DNA of 64,000 nucleotides from Bacillus coahuilensis m4-4 (lineage in GTDB: Bacteria; Bacillota; Bacilli; Bacillales; Bacillaceae_K), in contig NZ_ABFU01000060.3 of the NCBI RefSeq assembly GCF_000171615.1, positions 62,001-126,000 on the forward strand. The letters run 5' to 3'. The notes under the pieces were generated by a model. That model worked only from the letters and a program-made list of their open reading frames with translations, was not told the DNA's origin and made no database searches. Positions within the stretch are counted from its first letter, which is position 1. Each line of letters starts with the position of its first letter. The position numbers and the translations under genes are program-made. Of this stretch, positions 46,559 through 56,104 are shown piece by piece.

Positions 46559-47389
46559 ATGACGTATAGCATTGTTGGGTTTGATCCAGTTGAAAAGGAA
46601 TGGGGCGTTGCTGTTCAAAGCAAATTTATTGGAGTAGGGGCAGTGGTACCTTTTGCAAAAGCAAATGTGGGTGCGGTTGCCACACAGTCGTATGCTAATA
46701 CAGTGTATGGACCAGAAGCTCTTAAGCTAATGGGAGAAGGGAAAAATGTAGAAGATGTGCTAGATGAAATCACCGGGAAAGACGAAAAACGTGAGTTGCG
46801 CCAAGTAGGATTAGTAGACAGGCATGGTAATCCGGCGACATTTACAGGAAGTGAATGTTACAGCTGGGCCGGTGGTGTCACAGGTCCTCATTTTGCTGCA
46901 CAAGGCAATATTTTAGTTGACGAGCGAACAGTACAAGCGATGGCGGATACATTTCAACATACAGAAGGATCACTCAGCTACCGATTATTGCAAGCACTTG
47001 CTGCTGGTCAAGAAGCTGGTGGTGATTCTCGTGGGCAGCAGTCGGCTGCGCTTCTTGTGGTAAAGGAACAAGGAGGGTATGGTGGATATAATGATCGATA
47101 CATAGATCTTCGTGTAGATGACCATCCTAAACCTATTGATGAGTTAATTCGAATATATGAGTTGCACCAGTTATATTTTGCTCCTTCCCGTAAAGAACGG
47201 GTGGTAGCCATTGAAGGGGAGGTTGAGAATGATCTCATTGCTCTATTAACACGACTAGGGTATTGGACGGATGAATTGAGTTTGCAAGAAGCGTTGAAAG
47301 CATATATTCATACTGAGAATTTTGAAATGAGAGAACAAGAGGATGGCTTGATCGACCTAGATGTATTGGACTATATGAAGCAGCAATAA
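46559..47389 (+). CDS. DUF1028 family protein
   Basis: The 276-residue protein has the DUF1028 Ntn-hydrolase-like N-terminus (MTYSIVGFDPVEKEWGVAVQ, then FAKANVGAVATQSYAN) and GHPATFTG-like RHGNPATFTGS. A C-terminal domain of about 60 residues resembles peptidoglycan-binding helices. The function is unknown; some members sit near sugar or amino-acid catabolism genes. It is not part of the B. subtilis hpf-secA interval, so it is an insertion in this lineage. Confidence 0.85.
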   Translation: MTYSIVGFDPVEKEWGVAVQSKFIGVGAVVPFAKANVGAVATQSYANTVYGPEALKLMGEGKNVEDVLDEITGKDEKRELRQVGLVDRHGNPATFTGSECYSWAGGVTGPHFAAQGNILVDERTVQAMADTFQHTEGSLSYRLLQALAAGQEAGGDSRGQQSAALLVVKEQGGYGGYNDRYIDLRVDDHPKPIDELIRIYELHQLYFAPSRKERVVAIEGEVENDLIALLTRLGYWTDELSLQEALKAYIHTENFEMREQEDGLIDLDVLDYMKQQ

Positions 47390-47498
47390 TCATGATTTGT
47401 CATCAATCTAGCTCGAGCCCTTTTTCTTTTCGTTAAACTATACTATGATAGTATAGTTAATGTCTTACTTGAAAGTTTGGAAAAAAGGATGAGATAGA

Positions 47499-48535
47499 AT
47501 GAAAGAAGTAATTGGAAGAAATGACCCGTGTCCTTGCGGAAGCGGCAAAAAATAATAAAAAATGTCATGGAGCAAACGGTGGCGTATCTATTGAAGAGAT
47601 GGTGACAACGGAATTAAACCAGCTTCAAATAAATCTTATGGATAGTGTGTTATATAACCACTCAGAGGAAAAGATGCAAAACTATCAAAGCCATCTGGAA
47701 ACGTATGAAAAATTTACAAAAAGATGAAGAGATTTTTGAGATGGCGTTCACGATTTGGTATTTATTCTTGTACCGAAACGGGGAAGCGGTTGGTACATTT
47801 ATTGAAAAAATAGCCGGCGATATTAAGCGACAGCGAACCCTTGATGCGTTGAAGAGTTGGTTACAAGCTCCCATTGTATTAGGAGAAGTGACAAATCGCT
47901 CAGGAGCAGAAATTACCGTGGTGGATAGTAAAACAGGAAAAACGTATCTAGTGCATGAAGAGGATGAGGACATTCAAAAAGGAACGTTCATTATTTCGAT
48001 AATATTGGATTATCATCACACTATGATGCTATTTGGTCTTTACTTTATATTCCCTGGACTAGGAAAAGAATTATCAGAGTTTGCTAAAGAAAACGTTCTC
48101 AATGTGGAAGAGGATTTCTTTAAGGTTGTTAATGAAAGCTTTAGCCGTTATGAGAACTCTGGGACAACAGATAAGAAACCTCTGTTAAAAGGGAAGGATA
48201 AGCTTGGGAAACTTTCCTATGATTCAGCGATTGATGCTGTTGAGGTCTATTTAAGTGGAAACGGAGAATCTGAGGAGAATATTGCCTTTGTCAAGAATCT
48301 GTTGTCAACGTATTTAGAGCGAGAAACCCCATCTATGCGAAATCCTAATGTGTATGCTGCTGCGGCGGTGGAAGGTGTAAAGCATTATCTTCCTAACCAT
48401 GTGAACCTTTTACAAAAAGAAATTGCGGCAAGCTTCTCTGTCTCCCCTCAGTCTATTTCAAAAAAATCACGTGATATCATTGATGTGGTTCAAGACTTAC
48501 TTGAATCGAAAGAAGGGCTATCTGTACAACGATAG
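47499..48535 (+). CDS. SEC-C motif protein of unknown function, two frameshifts
   Basis: The N-terminus reads [13 protein letters not shown] (Cys-x-Cys zinc motif) and, one base later in frame, YKKCHGANGG, completing a SEC-C domain like the SecA tail. Two extra A bases (near 47553-47563 and in the A5 run near 47717-47721) explain both breaks. The rest (about 290 residues) is helical and acidic with no family I know. It ends with an HTH-like segment (EIAASFSVSPQSISKKSRDI). SEC-C domains bind zinc and can contact ribosomes or SecB-like partners. It lies directly upstream of secA, whose C-terminus carries the same motif. Confidence 0.75.
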
Positions 48536-48547
48536 TTGGAAATTAGG

Positions 48548-48580
48548 GAACCAGGTAGTTAAGAAGCTACCTGGTTCTTA
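48548..48580 (+). terminator. Terminator of the SEC-C gene
   Basis: GAACCAGGTAG pairs with CTACCTGGTTC around AAGAAG-type loop sequence and is followed by TTA. Confidence 0.75.
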
Positions 48581-48649
48581 GTATTTAAGTGATTGAGCTG
48601 TCTTTCTTGAAATGAATGAAAGGACTTTCTCCTTGGACTTAACCCTAAG

Positions 48650-48678
48650 TTGTCACTCCCAGCATGAAGTGGTAAAAT
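48650..48678 (+). promoter_or_regulatory. Putative sigma-A promoter of secA
   Basis: TTGTCA (48650-48655), 17 bases, TAAAAT (48673-48678), 76 bases before the secA start. Confidence 0.6.
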
Positions 48679-48754
48679 TGATAGAGTATATTGACACGTA
48701 TATAAGGGTGAGGGGTAGAGTCTCTCAATTATAGATACAAAAGGAGCGTCTTAC

Positions 48755-51259
48755 ATGCTTGGGTTCTTAAATAAGGTTTTTGATGCAAACAAACGAGAGT
48801 TAAAGAAAGCAGAAAAGCTAGCGGATGACATTGAAGCGTTAAAAGGGAAGATGGAAGAGCTATCTGATGACGAGCTTCGTGCGAAGACAGAGGAATTTAG
48901 AGCACGTCTAGATGCTGGAGAAGAGGTAGAAGATCTTTTAGTAGAAGCTTTTGCTGTTGTTCGTGAAGCGGCGAAGCGTGTATTAGGGATGTTCCCGTAC
49001 CGCGTTCAGCTTCTTGGTGGTATTGCCCTCCATGGCGGGAATATTGCAGAGATGAAGACAGGTGAAGGTAAAACATTAACTTCAACTATGCCAGTTTATC
49101 TTAATGCTTTAACAGGTAAAGGGGTACACGTTATCACAGTCAATGAATACCTAGCAAGTCGTGATGCTTCTGAGATGGGCAAGCTATTTGAATTTCTTGG
49201 CTTAACGGTTGGTTTAAATTTAAATTCATTGGAAAAAGAACAGAAGCGTGATGCATACCTTGCAGATGTTACGTATGGTACCAACAATGAGTTTGGATTT
49301 GACTATCTTCGTGACAACATGGTTCTTTACAAAGATCGTATGGTTCAACGTCCTCTTCATTTTGCTATTATCGATGAGGTCGACTCCATTTTAATTGATG
49401 AAGCACGTACACCACTTATTATTTCTGGACAAGCAGCAAGATCAGCCGAGCTTTACATGCAGGCAAATGCATTTGTTCGTATGTTAAAAGTAGAGCAAGA
49501 TTTCACGTATGATGAAAAGACAAAAGGTGTTCAATTAACGGAGGAAGGAATTGCGAAAGCAGAGAAAGCCTTTAATATTGAAAACTTATTTGATTTGAAT
49601 CAAGTGAAGCTTTTACATCATATCAATCAAGGGTTAAAATCTCATCAAAGTATGCATAAAGACGTCGATTATGTTGTTCAAGATGAAGAGATTGTGATTG
49701 TTGACTCATTTACAGGTCGTTTGATGAAGGGTCGTCGTTACAGTGATGGTTTACACCAAGCGATTGAAGCAAAAGAAGGCTTAGAGATCCAAAACGAAAG
49801 TATGACCATGGCGTCTATTACGTTCCAAAACTACTTCCGTATGTATGAGAAGCTGTCTGGTATGACGGGTACGGCAAAGACAGAGGAAGAGGAATTCCGT
49901 AACATTTATAATATGAGTGTGATTGAAATTCCGACGAATAAGCCAATTGTGCGTGATGACCGTCCTGATTTAATCTATACAACGATGAATGGGAAATTCA
50001 ATGCGGTGGTTGAAGACATTGCTGAGCGTCATGCTAAAGGCCAGCCTGTCCTTGTTGGTACAGTCGCAATCGAAACATCGGAATTGATTTCTCAATTGTT
50101 AATGAAAAAAGGCGTTAAACATAATGTGTTGAATGCGAAAAACCATGGTCGCGAGGCAGAAATTATTTTAGACGCAGGTCAGCCTGGTGCTGTAACGATT
50201 GCGACAAACATGGCTGGTCGTGGTACAGACATTAAGCTTGGTGAAGGTGTACTAGAGCTTGGTGGACTTGCCGTTATTGGTACGGAGCGTCATGAATCTC
50301 GACGTATTGATAATCAGCTTCGTGGTCGTTCTGGTCGTCAAGGGGATCCTGGGGTCACTCAATTCTATCTTTCCATGGAAGATGAGCTAATGCGCCGCTT
50401 CGGATCTGACAATATGAAGAGCATGATGGAACGACTAGGTATGGACGATAGCCAACCTATTCAAAGTAAAATGGTAAGCCGTGCTGTTGAGAGTGCGCAA
50501 AAACGAGTAGAAGGCAATAACTTCGATTCTCGTAAGCAGCTTTTACAATACGACGATGTTTTACGACAACAGCGTGAAATCATTTACAAGCAACGCTTTG
50601 AAGTATTAGATAGTGAGAATCTTCGCGATGTGTTAGAGCAAATGATTAAGAGTGTCATTGACCGTCAAGTAGCTCTACACACCAGTGAAGAAGATGAAGA
50701 CAAATGGCAGCTACAGGAGCTCGTGAATTTCCTTCACGCCAATCTTTTACGTGAACAGGATATTTCTGTTGATGAGTTAAAAGGAAAAACGCGTGAAGAA
50801 ATGAGCGACGCTATCTTTGAAAAATGTATCGTCGTGTACAACGAAAAAGAAGCTCAGCTATCGGAAGAGCAAATTCGTGAGTTTGAAAAGGTTGTTCTTC
50901 TTCGTGCAGTGGATACGAAATGGATTGACCACATTGATGCGATGGATCACCTTCGTCAAGGTATTCACCTTCGTGCATATGGTCAAAATGATCCTCTTCG
51001 CGAGTACCAAAACGAAGGATTTGCGATGTTTGAAGATATGGTCGAAGCGATTGAAAACGAGGCAGCTCGCCTTGGTATGAAAGCAACGATTCGAAATAAT
51101 TTAGAGCGTCAAGAGGTGGCGAAGGGTCAAGCGGTGAACCCGCAAGACGGAAAGCCGAAAGTAAAAAAGCAGCCAGTTCGTAAGCAAGACAACATTGGTC
51201 GAAATGATGCATGTCCTTGCGGTAGTGGTAAAAAATATAAAAATTGTCATGGACAATAA
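48755..51259 (+). CDS. secA: Preprotein translocase ATPase SecA
   Basis: The 834-residue protein has a first nucleotide-binding fold with MKTGEGKTL and [17 protein letters not shown] and a preprotein cross-linking domain. The second fold includes [12 protein letters not shown] and [18 protein letters not shown]. The C-terminal zinc tail is [17 protein letters not shown]. It drives secreted proteins, including the CWB2 enzymes here, through SecYEG. Length is close to B. subtilis SecA (841). A strong AAAGGAG site precedes the ATG. Confidence 0.98.
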   Translation: MLGFLNKVFDANKRELKKAEKLADDIEALKGKMEELSDDELRAKTEEFRARLDAGEEVEDLLVEAFAVVREAAKRVLGMFPYRVQLLGGIALHGGNIAEMKTGEGKTLTSTMPVYLNALTGKGVHVITVNEYLASRDASEMGKLFEFLGLTVGLNLNSLEKEQKRDAYLADVTYGTNNEFGFDYLRDNMVLYKDRMVQRPLHFAIIDEVDSILIDEARTPLIISGQAARSAELYMQANAFVRMLKVEQDFTYDEKTKGVQLTEEGIAKAEKAFNIENLFDLNQVKLLHHINQGLKSHQSMHKDVDYVVQDEEIVIVDSFTGRLMKGRRYSDGLHQAIEAKEGLEIQNESMTMASITFQNYFRMYEKLSGMTGTAKTEEEEFRNIYNMSVIEIPTNKPIVRDDRPDLIYTTMNGKFNAVVEDIAERHAKGQPVLVGTVAIETSELISQLLMKKGVKHNVLNAKNHGREAEIILDAGQPGAVTIATNMAGRGTDIKLGEGVLELGGLAVIGTERHESRRIDNQLRGRSGRQGDPGVTQFYLSMEDELMRRFGSDNMKSMMERLGMDDSQPIQSKMVSRAVESAQKRVEGNNFDSRKQLLQYDDVLRQQREIIYKQRFEVLDSENLRDVLEQMIKSVIDRQVALHTSEEDEDKWQLQELVNFLHANLLREQDISVDELKGKTREEMSDAIFEKCIVVYNEKEAQLSEEQIREFEKVVLLRAVDTKWIDHIDAMDHLRQGIHLRAYGQNDPLREYQNEGFAMFEDMVEAIENEAARLGMKATIRNNLERQEVAKGQAVNPQDGKPKVKKQPVRKQDNIGRNDACPCGSGKKYKNCHGQ

Positions 51260-51316
51260 TCAGTGAGTGCCTAGCACATAGCTAGGCCTCGCTTTACTTT
51301 ATGAGGTGAACAAAAC

Positions 51317-52418
51317 ATGGAATTACATGAAATTAAGATAGAGCTTGAAAAAACAGCTAAGCGATTAGCGGACTTTAGGGGGTCTCTTTGACTTAGAAAA
51401 CAAAGAGGCACGAATTCAAGAATTAGATGAGATTATGGTAGATCCAGACTTCTGGAACGACCAGCAAAAGGCGCAGGGGCTTATTAACGAAGCCAATGGT
51501 CTAAAAGATATGGTCGGACAATATCATAGTATGGTAGAGGCTCATGAAAACCTTGAGGTTACCTTTGAACTTGTGAAAGAAGAAGGCGATGAAGAGCTAC
51601 TAGCTGAGCTAGAGCCAGAACTAAATGATTTAACGAAACAGCTGAATAACTATGAATTACAGCTTCTGTTAAGTGAAGAGTATGATAAGAATAATGCTAT
51701 TTTAGAATTACACCCAGGAGCAGGTGGTACGGAATCACAAGACTGGGGTAGTATGCTTCTTCGTATGTACACACGCTGGGCGGAGAAGAAAGGGTTTAAA
51801 GTAGAGACTCTTGATTATTTACCAGGGGACGAAGCCGGTATTAAATCGGTGACGCTTTCTATAAAAGGACATAATGCCTATGGGTATTTAAAAGCGGAAA
51901 AAGGGGTACACCGCCTAGTACGTATTTCTCCGTTCGATTCATCAGGTCGCCGTCACACAAGCTTTGTATCTTGTGAAGTGATGCCTGAGTTTAACGATGA
52001 AATTGAAATTGATATTCGTACAGAGGATCTTAAAATTGATACGTACCGTGCATCTGGTGCCGGTGGACAGCATATTAATACAACCGATTCTGCCGTACGT
52101 ATTACGCATCTTCCTACGAACACAGTCGTCACATGTCAGTCGGAGCGTTCGCAAATCAAGAACCGTGAAGCGGCAATGAAGATGTTAAAATCTAAATTAT
52201 ATCAGTTGAAAATTGAAGAGCAAGAAGCACAATTGGCTGAAATCCGTGGGGAACAAAAGGATATCGGATGGGGAAGCCAAATTCGCTCATACGTATTCCA
52301 CCCGTATTCTATGGTAAAAGATCACCGTACAAATACAGAGGTCGGCAATACAAACTCTGTCATGGACGGAGACCTAGATGTATTTATCGATGCGTACCTA
52401 CGCTCGAGAATTCAGTAA
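51317..52418 (+). CDS. prfB: Peptide chain release factor 2, made by programmed +1 frameshift
   Basis: The ATG at 51317 (AGGTG site upstream) opens 24 codons ending in an in-frame TGA at 51389-51391. Decoding then moves +1 to continue [16 protein letters not shown] and on to 52418. The body has the GGQ catalytic loop ([18 protein letters not shown]). RF2 reads UAA and UGA and releases the peptide. Unlike the other broken frames here, this frameshift is the known autoregulatory one, not an error. The total is about 366 residues. Confidence 0.97.
51376..51392 (+). promoter_or_regulatory. Programmed +1 frameshift site of prfB
   Basis: The internal Shine-Dalgarno-like AGGGGG, 3 bases, then CTT-TGA-C. 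This is the standard RF2 autoregulation signal: slow UGA decoding when RF2 is scarce lets the ribosome slip +1. Confidence 0.95.
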
Positions 52419-52428
52419 CATGATGGGG

Positions 52429-52458
52429 ACCCTCTTCCATGATAAGAAGAGGGTTTTT
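52429..52458 (+). terminator. Terminator of secA-prfB
   Basis: ACCCTCTTC pairs with GAAGAGGGT around a short loop and is followed by TTTT. Confidence 0.85.
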
Positions 52459-52494
52459 CTGTCTATACTAGAGAAAAAACATGGGGGTTATATC

Positions 52495-52680
52495 ATGTCG
52501 AGTGTAACGGAGTTGATATTGGGATTTATATGGATTAGTGGATGGATCTGTCTAATCGTTGGAATTTTAGGAATAACTGTCTCGCTTATTTCCGGAGGAA
52601 CCTGGATTGTTGTACCCGTTGTCGCTATTTTAGTCGGAGTAGTGTTTGTATGGGGCGTTAAAAAAATTTCAACTGAATAG
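52495..52680 (+). CDS. Small two-helix membrane protein, unknown
   Basis: 61 residues with two hydrophobic segments (about 7-28 and 33-54: LILGFIWISGWICLIVGILG, then IVVPVVAILVGVVFVWG). Start at ATG 52495 behind GGGGGTT; a longer in-frame version would run into the prfB end and terminator. I do not recognise it. Confidence 0.65.
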   Translation: MSSVTELILGFIWISGWICLIVGILGITVSLISGGTWIVVPVVAILVGVVFVWGVKKISTE

Positions 52681-52734
52681 AAGGGGGAAAGATACCAATT
52701 GGCGAATTACCTGTTAAAGTAAATATGGAAGGTG

Positions 52735-53705
52735 ATGCCGTTGATCGTATTCCCCCTAAAAAATCGTATCCAAATCTACAATTAGAAGCACTAGTTACTA
52801 GAGTCTCCCCTACCCACCCCTCGTATGAAACCATTGTAAGTGATTTAGGCAAAAGAAAGATTGGTTATTTTGGTGAGGAGCGAGCGTCTTATTTTTTACT
52901 CTTCTACCAAGTGACACTTGTCTCATTTTTCATGGATTACGATTAAATGTAGACAATCTTTACTTTCAAATGGATGTGTTGGTTCTTACCCCTTCTTTTA
53001 TTTTAGTTTTCGAAGTTAAAAATTCTACTCGACATCTACATTATGATTCCAAAACAGAACAATTTTATAAAATAGAAACTGATGGACGAAAAGTAGGAAC
53101 CTATAATCCGATTGAGCAAGTACATAATCAAGCCTATTTGCTTAGTAGATGGCTTCAAGTTAAAGGAGTAGAACAGTTACCAATTGATTATTATGTTGTA
53201 AGAAGTAACCCTAAGTCCGTATTAGAGATCACAGGATCTGCCCCACATATTACTTCAAAATTTATATCCTCAGAAAATATCCCGAATACAGTTAGAAAGG
53301 TAGACGCCAGAAACTTTCCCATTATACTCGATAAAAAAACGATGAAAAAAGTTAAACCAAAAGTTGCTTCATTCTCATGAGGATCTACATTTAGACTTGT
53401 TTAAGACATATGACCTGACCCACGATGATATACATGTAGGAGTAATATGTAAAGATTGTGGATCTAGACCAATGGTGAAAAAGAGAAACGGTTGGTTGTG
53501 CCCAGATTGTACTAGTATAGATAAAAATAGTTGGAAATTGGCAGTCGATGACTGGTTTTATATTATGAATGAAGGAATTACTGCAAAAACATGTCAACAT
53601 TTTTTACAACTTGACTCTAGGCATCAAGCAAAGAGATTATTAGCACAGTTACCACTAGAAATAGTAGGAGAAAATATAAAAACTACTTATTTTAGAAAAG
53701 AGTAA
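52735..53705 (+). CDS. NERD domain protein (nuclease-related), three frameshifts
   Basis: Start ATG 52735 behind AAGGTG gives MPLIVFPLK. One missing A at 52758-52763 continues KSYPNLQLEALVTRV. A missing T near 52891-52896 then gives LLPSDTCLIFHGLRLNVDN and MDVLVLTPSFILVFEVKNST, the NERD core with the E-x-K nuclease-like residues. An extra A near 53354-53363 then leads to KLLHSHEDLHLDLFKTYDL and a C-terminal zinc-ribbon-like CKDC/CPDC and helix (QHFLQLDSRHQAKRLL). The total is about 320 residues. NERD proteins are thought to act on DNA or RNA, function unsettled. Three breaks in one gene could mean a real pseudogene, but all lie in homopolymers. Confidence 0.75.
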
Positions 53706-53710
53706 ACTGG

Positions 53711-53810
53711 TAACCGAGCGGAAAAACCCTTTGACCGAGCGATATTTTAAGGTAACCGAGCGGAAAAACGATGAGACCGAGCGCAAAAGTCCCATGACCG
53801 AGCGCTGACC
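53711..53810 (+). repeat. Five-copy 21-bp repeat array (ACCGAGCG core)
   Basis: ACCGAGCG begins at 53713, 53734, 53755, 53776 and 53797: exactly 21 bases apart each time. Four of the five are followed by GAAAA, CAAAA or similar A-rich spacer. It starts directly after the NERD stop codon and ends before the convergent CAP gene. Core GAxCGAGCGGAA resembles the GTGGGCGGAA monomer of the array at 29362. Confidence 0.85.
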
Positions 53811-53821
53811 TAAAAGCTTCC

Positions 53822-54496
53822 TCACTCCCTCACAAACATCTGCACCCAATACGTCCCGTAGCTGCCTCCTTCTGCATACCCTACCCCTAAATCAGTAAAT
53901 GAAGCATTCAAGATATTGGCTCGGTGTCCTGGGCTTTCCATCCATTCCTGGACCACTTGTTCTGGAGTAGTTTGGCCTGCAGCAATATTTTCGCCAGCTG
54001 CCGTATAAGATACGCCAAAGGTACTGAGCATGTAAAAAGGGGAACCGTATGTAGGTGATTCATGGGCAAAGTATCCATTCTCCATAAGGTCTACTGCTTT
54101 AGCCTGGGCGGTTTCTGAAACGAGCTCATTTAATGATAGATTGGGGAGTCTTTCTTTCTCCCGTTCCGTATTCACCAACCGTAAAATTTCCTTCTTCCAT
54201 TCTTCTTCACCTTCTATATTTGCCCCATTTTCTTCTGTGCCGTTTTCATTAGAATCGTTCTCATCATCTTGTCTATCTTCGCTTTCTGAACCAGGAGGAT
54301 TTGCTCTCTCTTCAAACCACTCTTCTACCATCCATTCTTTCTCAGCTAATTCAACTTCTTTCATCCCGTTTAGTTGGGCAGCATCCGTTTCACTTGAAGG
54401 GCTTGGTCCTGCTTCCTCCTGACTGTTTCCCCCATGACATCCTATAAGTACATGGACCATACATACCATAACGATTTGCAACAACTTTCTCTTCAC
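53822..54496 (-). CDS. CAP/SCP-domain lipoprotein (YkwD type)
   Basis: The 224-residue protein has a signal peptide with lipobox VLIGC, an acidic linker rich in Glu, Asp and Asn (25-105), and a C-terminal CAP domain. The domain motifs are LVNTEREKERLPNLSLNELV, AHESPTYGSPFYML, GENIAAGQTTPEQVV and SPGHRANIL. Bacterial CAP proteins are extracellular and of mostly unknown function; B. subtilis YkwD is similar. Anchored to the membrane outer face. Confidence 0.9.
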   Translation of the reverse strand: MKRKLLQIVMVCMVHVLIGCHGGNSQEEAGPSPSSETDAAQLNGMKEVELAEKEWMVEEWFEERANPPGSESEDRQDDENDSNENGTEENGANIEGEEEWKKEILRLVNTEREKERLPNLSLNELVSETAQAKAVDLMENGYFAHESPTYGSPFYMLSTFGVSYTAAGENIAAGQTTPEQVVQEWMESPGHRANILNASFTDLGVGYAEGGSYGTYWVQMFVRE

Positions 54497-54670
54497 CTTA
54501 GAACACCTTCACTTTCTGTAGTAGTCTTTGAAATAATCTTTCCATTCATCCCTTTCTATTGCTTTACCACGTTATTGTGGTGTTATTTACTACTTTTTTT
54601 TACTAATGCTATACTCCTAAACGGTGAAGAATGGGGAAAGCTATCAAATAAGGTGGAAAAGGAGAGAGTT

Positions 54671-55549
54671 ATGGCAGAAATAGGGAAACAAACAAAGCGA
54701 AATCATGAACGTCATCCTTTATTAAAAAAATTAGTAGAATACCTTTACATATTTCTAGGTTCTAGTTTTGTAGCCATTGCATTTAACGTATTTCTTTTAC
54801 CTAATGAAGTGGCTTCTGGTGGGGTAAGTGGAATCTCTACTATTTTGAATAGTGTTTTAGGATGGGAGCCGGCTTATGTTCAGTGGGCATTTAACATTCC
54901 TCTTTTTATAGCAGGGCTAATTTTTTTGGGCTTTCAGTTTGGATTTAAAACAGCAATTGGAACAGTATTTCTACCGTTTGTTGTATTCCTAACGAAAGAC
55001 TGGTCTCCTTGGACAGAAGATCCTCTATTAGGAGCGCTGTTTGGTGGGATTGGTGTAGGACTTGGATTGGGGATCGTGTTTAGAGGGAAAGCTTCAACAG
55101 GAGGCACAGATTTAGCGGCGCAAATTATTAATAAATTTACGGGATTATCTCTTGGTACATGTGTAGCCATTATCGATGGTTTAATTGTGCTGTCTGCGGC
55201 CATTGTTTTTGATATAGAAAAAGGATTATATGCACTTATTGGATTATATGTTACATCAAAAACAATTGATCTCGTTCAAGTAGGATTCAGTCGTTCAAAG
55301 ATGACATTAATTATTACCAATCGACAAGAAGAGGTGCGAGACGGAATCATTCATAAAATTGACCGTGGTGTGACAAAGCTATCAGCATATGGTGGATATA
55401 CAGATGATGAGCGCCCAATCTTAATGTGTGTAGTGGATCAAACGGAGTTCACGAAATTGAAACAATTGGTCAAATCCATTGATCCGAAAGCATTTATTGT
55501 TGTGACAGATTCTTCTGAGGTACATGGAGAAGGTTTCAAGCGAGAATAG
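54671..55549 (+). CDS. yvjA: YitT/YvjA family membrane protein (DUF2179)
   Basis: The 292-residue protein has five or six membrane helices in the YitT domain (LGSSFVAIAFNVFLLPNEVA, then GVSGISTIL) and a cytoplasmic DUF2179 domain at the C-terminus (SKMTLIITNRQEEVRDGI). The open frame extends upstream, but the AAGGAG site and start at ATG 54671 are clear. Location after prfB and before cccB matches B. subtilis yvjA. The transport substrate is unknown. Confidence 0.9.
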   Translation: MAEIGKQTKRNHERHPLLKKLVEYLYIFLGSSFVAIAFNVFLLPNEVASGGVSGISTILNSVLGWEPAYVQWAFNIPLFIAGLIFLGFQFGFKTAIGTVFLPFVVFLTKDWSPWTEDPLLGALFGGIGVGLGLGIVFRGKASTGGTDLAAQIINKFTGLSLGTCVAIIDGLIVLSAAIVFDIEKGLYALIGLYVTSKTIDLVQVGFSRSKMTLIITNRQEEVRDGIIHKIDRGVTKLSAYGGYTDDERPILMCVVDQTEFTKLKQLVKSIDPKAFIVVTDSSEVHGEGFKRE

Positions 55550-55600
55550 AATTGGTATAATGGAAGGGTAATTTTATCCAGTTAAGAGGGGGAATAGGCG

Positions 55601-55945
55601 ATGAAGAAAAAGTTTATGGCACTTTTACTCGGTACTTCATTAGCTCTTGCAGCATGCGGTGGGGACGATGGATCAGAAACGTCTAGTGATTTAAATGAAG
55701 CGTCAACAGAAGAAGTTGTAATCAACGGTGTCAATGTAAAGCAGATTTACAATCAAAAGTGTTCATCTTGCCATGGTGGAAATTTAGAAGGCGGGTTTGG
55801 ACCGCAGCTTAGCACGATAGGTGCTTCTCTTTCTAAAGAAGACATCATGAGTGTCATTGAAAATGGACAAGGGCAAATGCCGAAGGGAATTATTAGCGGT
55901 GACGAGTCTGCTGCTGTTTCCGAATGGCTTGCCAGCATGAAGTAA
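55601..55945 (+). CDS. cccB: Cytochrome c-551 (lipoprotein form)
   Basis: The 114-residue protein has a signal peptide and lipobox (SLALAACGG), a Gly/Ser/Glu linker and a small cytochrome c domain. The heme site is CSSCH, and the probable axial Met lies in GQMPKGI. It carries electrons on the outer membrane face in respiration, probably to a terminal oxidase. It corresponds to B. subtilis CccB by position and length (112). Confidence 0.94.
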   Translation: MKKKFMALLLGTSLALAACGGDDGSETSSDLNEASTEEVVINGVNVKQIYNQKCSSCHGGNLEGGFGPQLSTIGASLSKEDIMSVIENGQGQMPKGIISGDESAAVSEWLASMK

Positions 55946-55957
55946 TAGGATAAAAGG

Positions 55958-55993
55958 AAAAGACGCATTCTTCCAGGATTGCGTCTTTTATTT
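55958..55993 (+). terminator. Terminator of cccB
   Basis: AAAAGACGCA pairs with TGCGTCTTTT and is followed by ATTTC. Confidence 0.8.
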
Positions 55994-56104
55994 CATTTAC
56001 AAAAACTATACAAATAATTACAAATAATTTCACTATTCCCTAAACTTAGCAGTTATACTAGGAGATGGTTGTATTAATCTAGTATAAAAGGAGTAGAAGA
56101 TGAT

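Noticed and set aside
51264-51292. Terminator between secA and prfB
   Set aside because: The pairing (GCCTAGC with GCTAGGC) is short and lacks a U-run; secA and prfB are probably cotranscribed.
51389-51391. Reading the in-frame TGA of prfB as another sequencing error
   Set aside because: The surrounding AGGGGG and CTT-TGA-C are the standard RF2 frameshift signal at the standard place (codon 25).
53711-53810. Possible CRISPR or transcription-factor operator cluster at the NERD gene end
   Set aside because: Repeat cores are only 8 bases with 13-base spacers and it lies between convergent gene ends, not in front of a promoter. It is kept as a repeat of unknown role.
54434-54670. N-terminal extension of the yvjA frame
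   Set aside because: It overlaps the divergent CAP gene and its promoter region. A good ribosome site and the family start fit ATG 54671.
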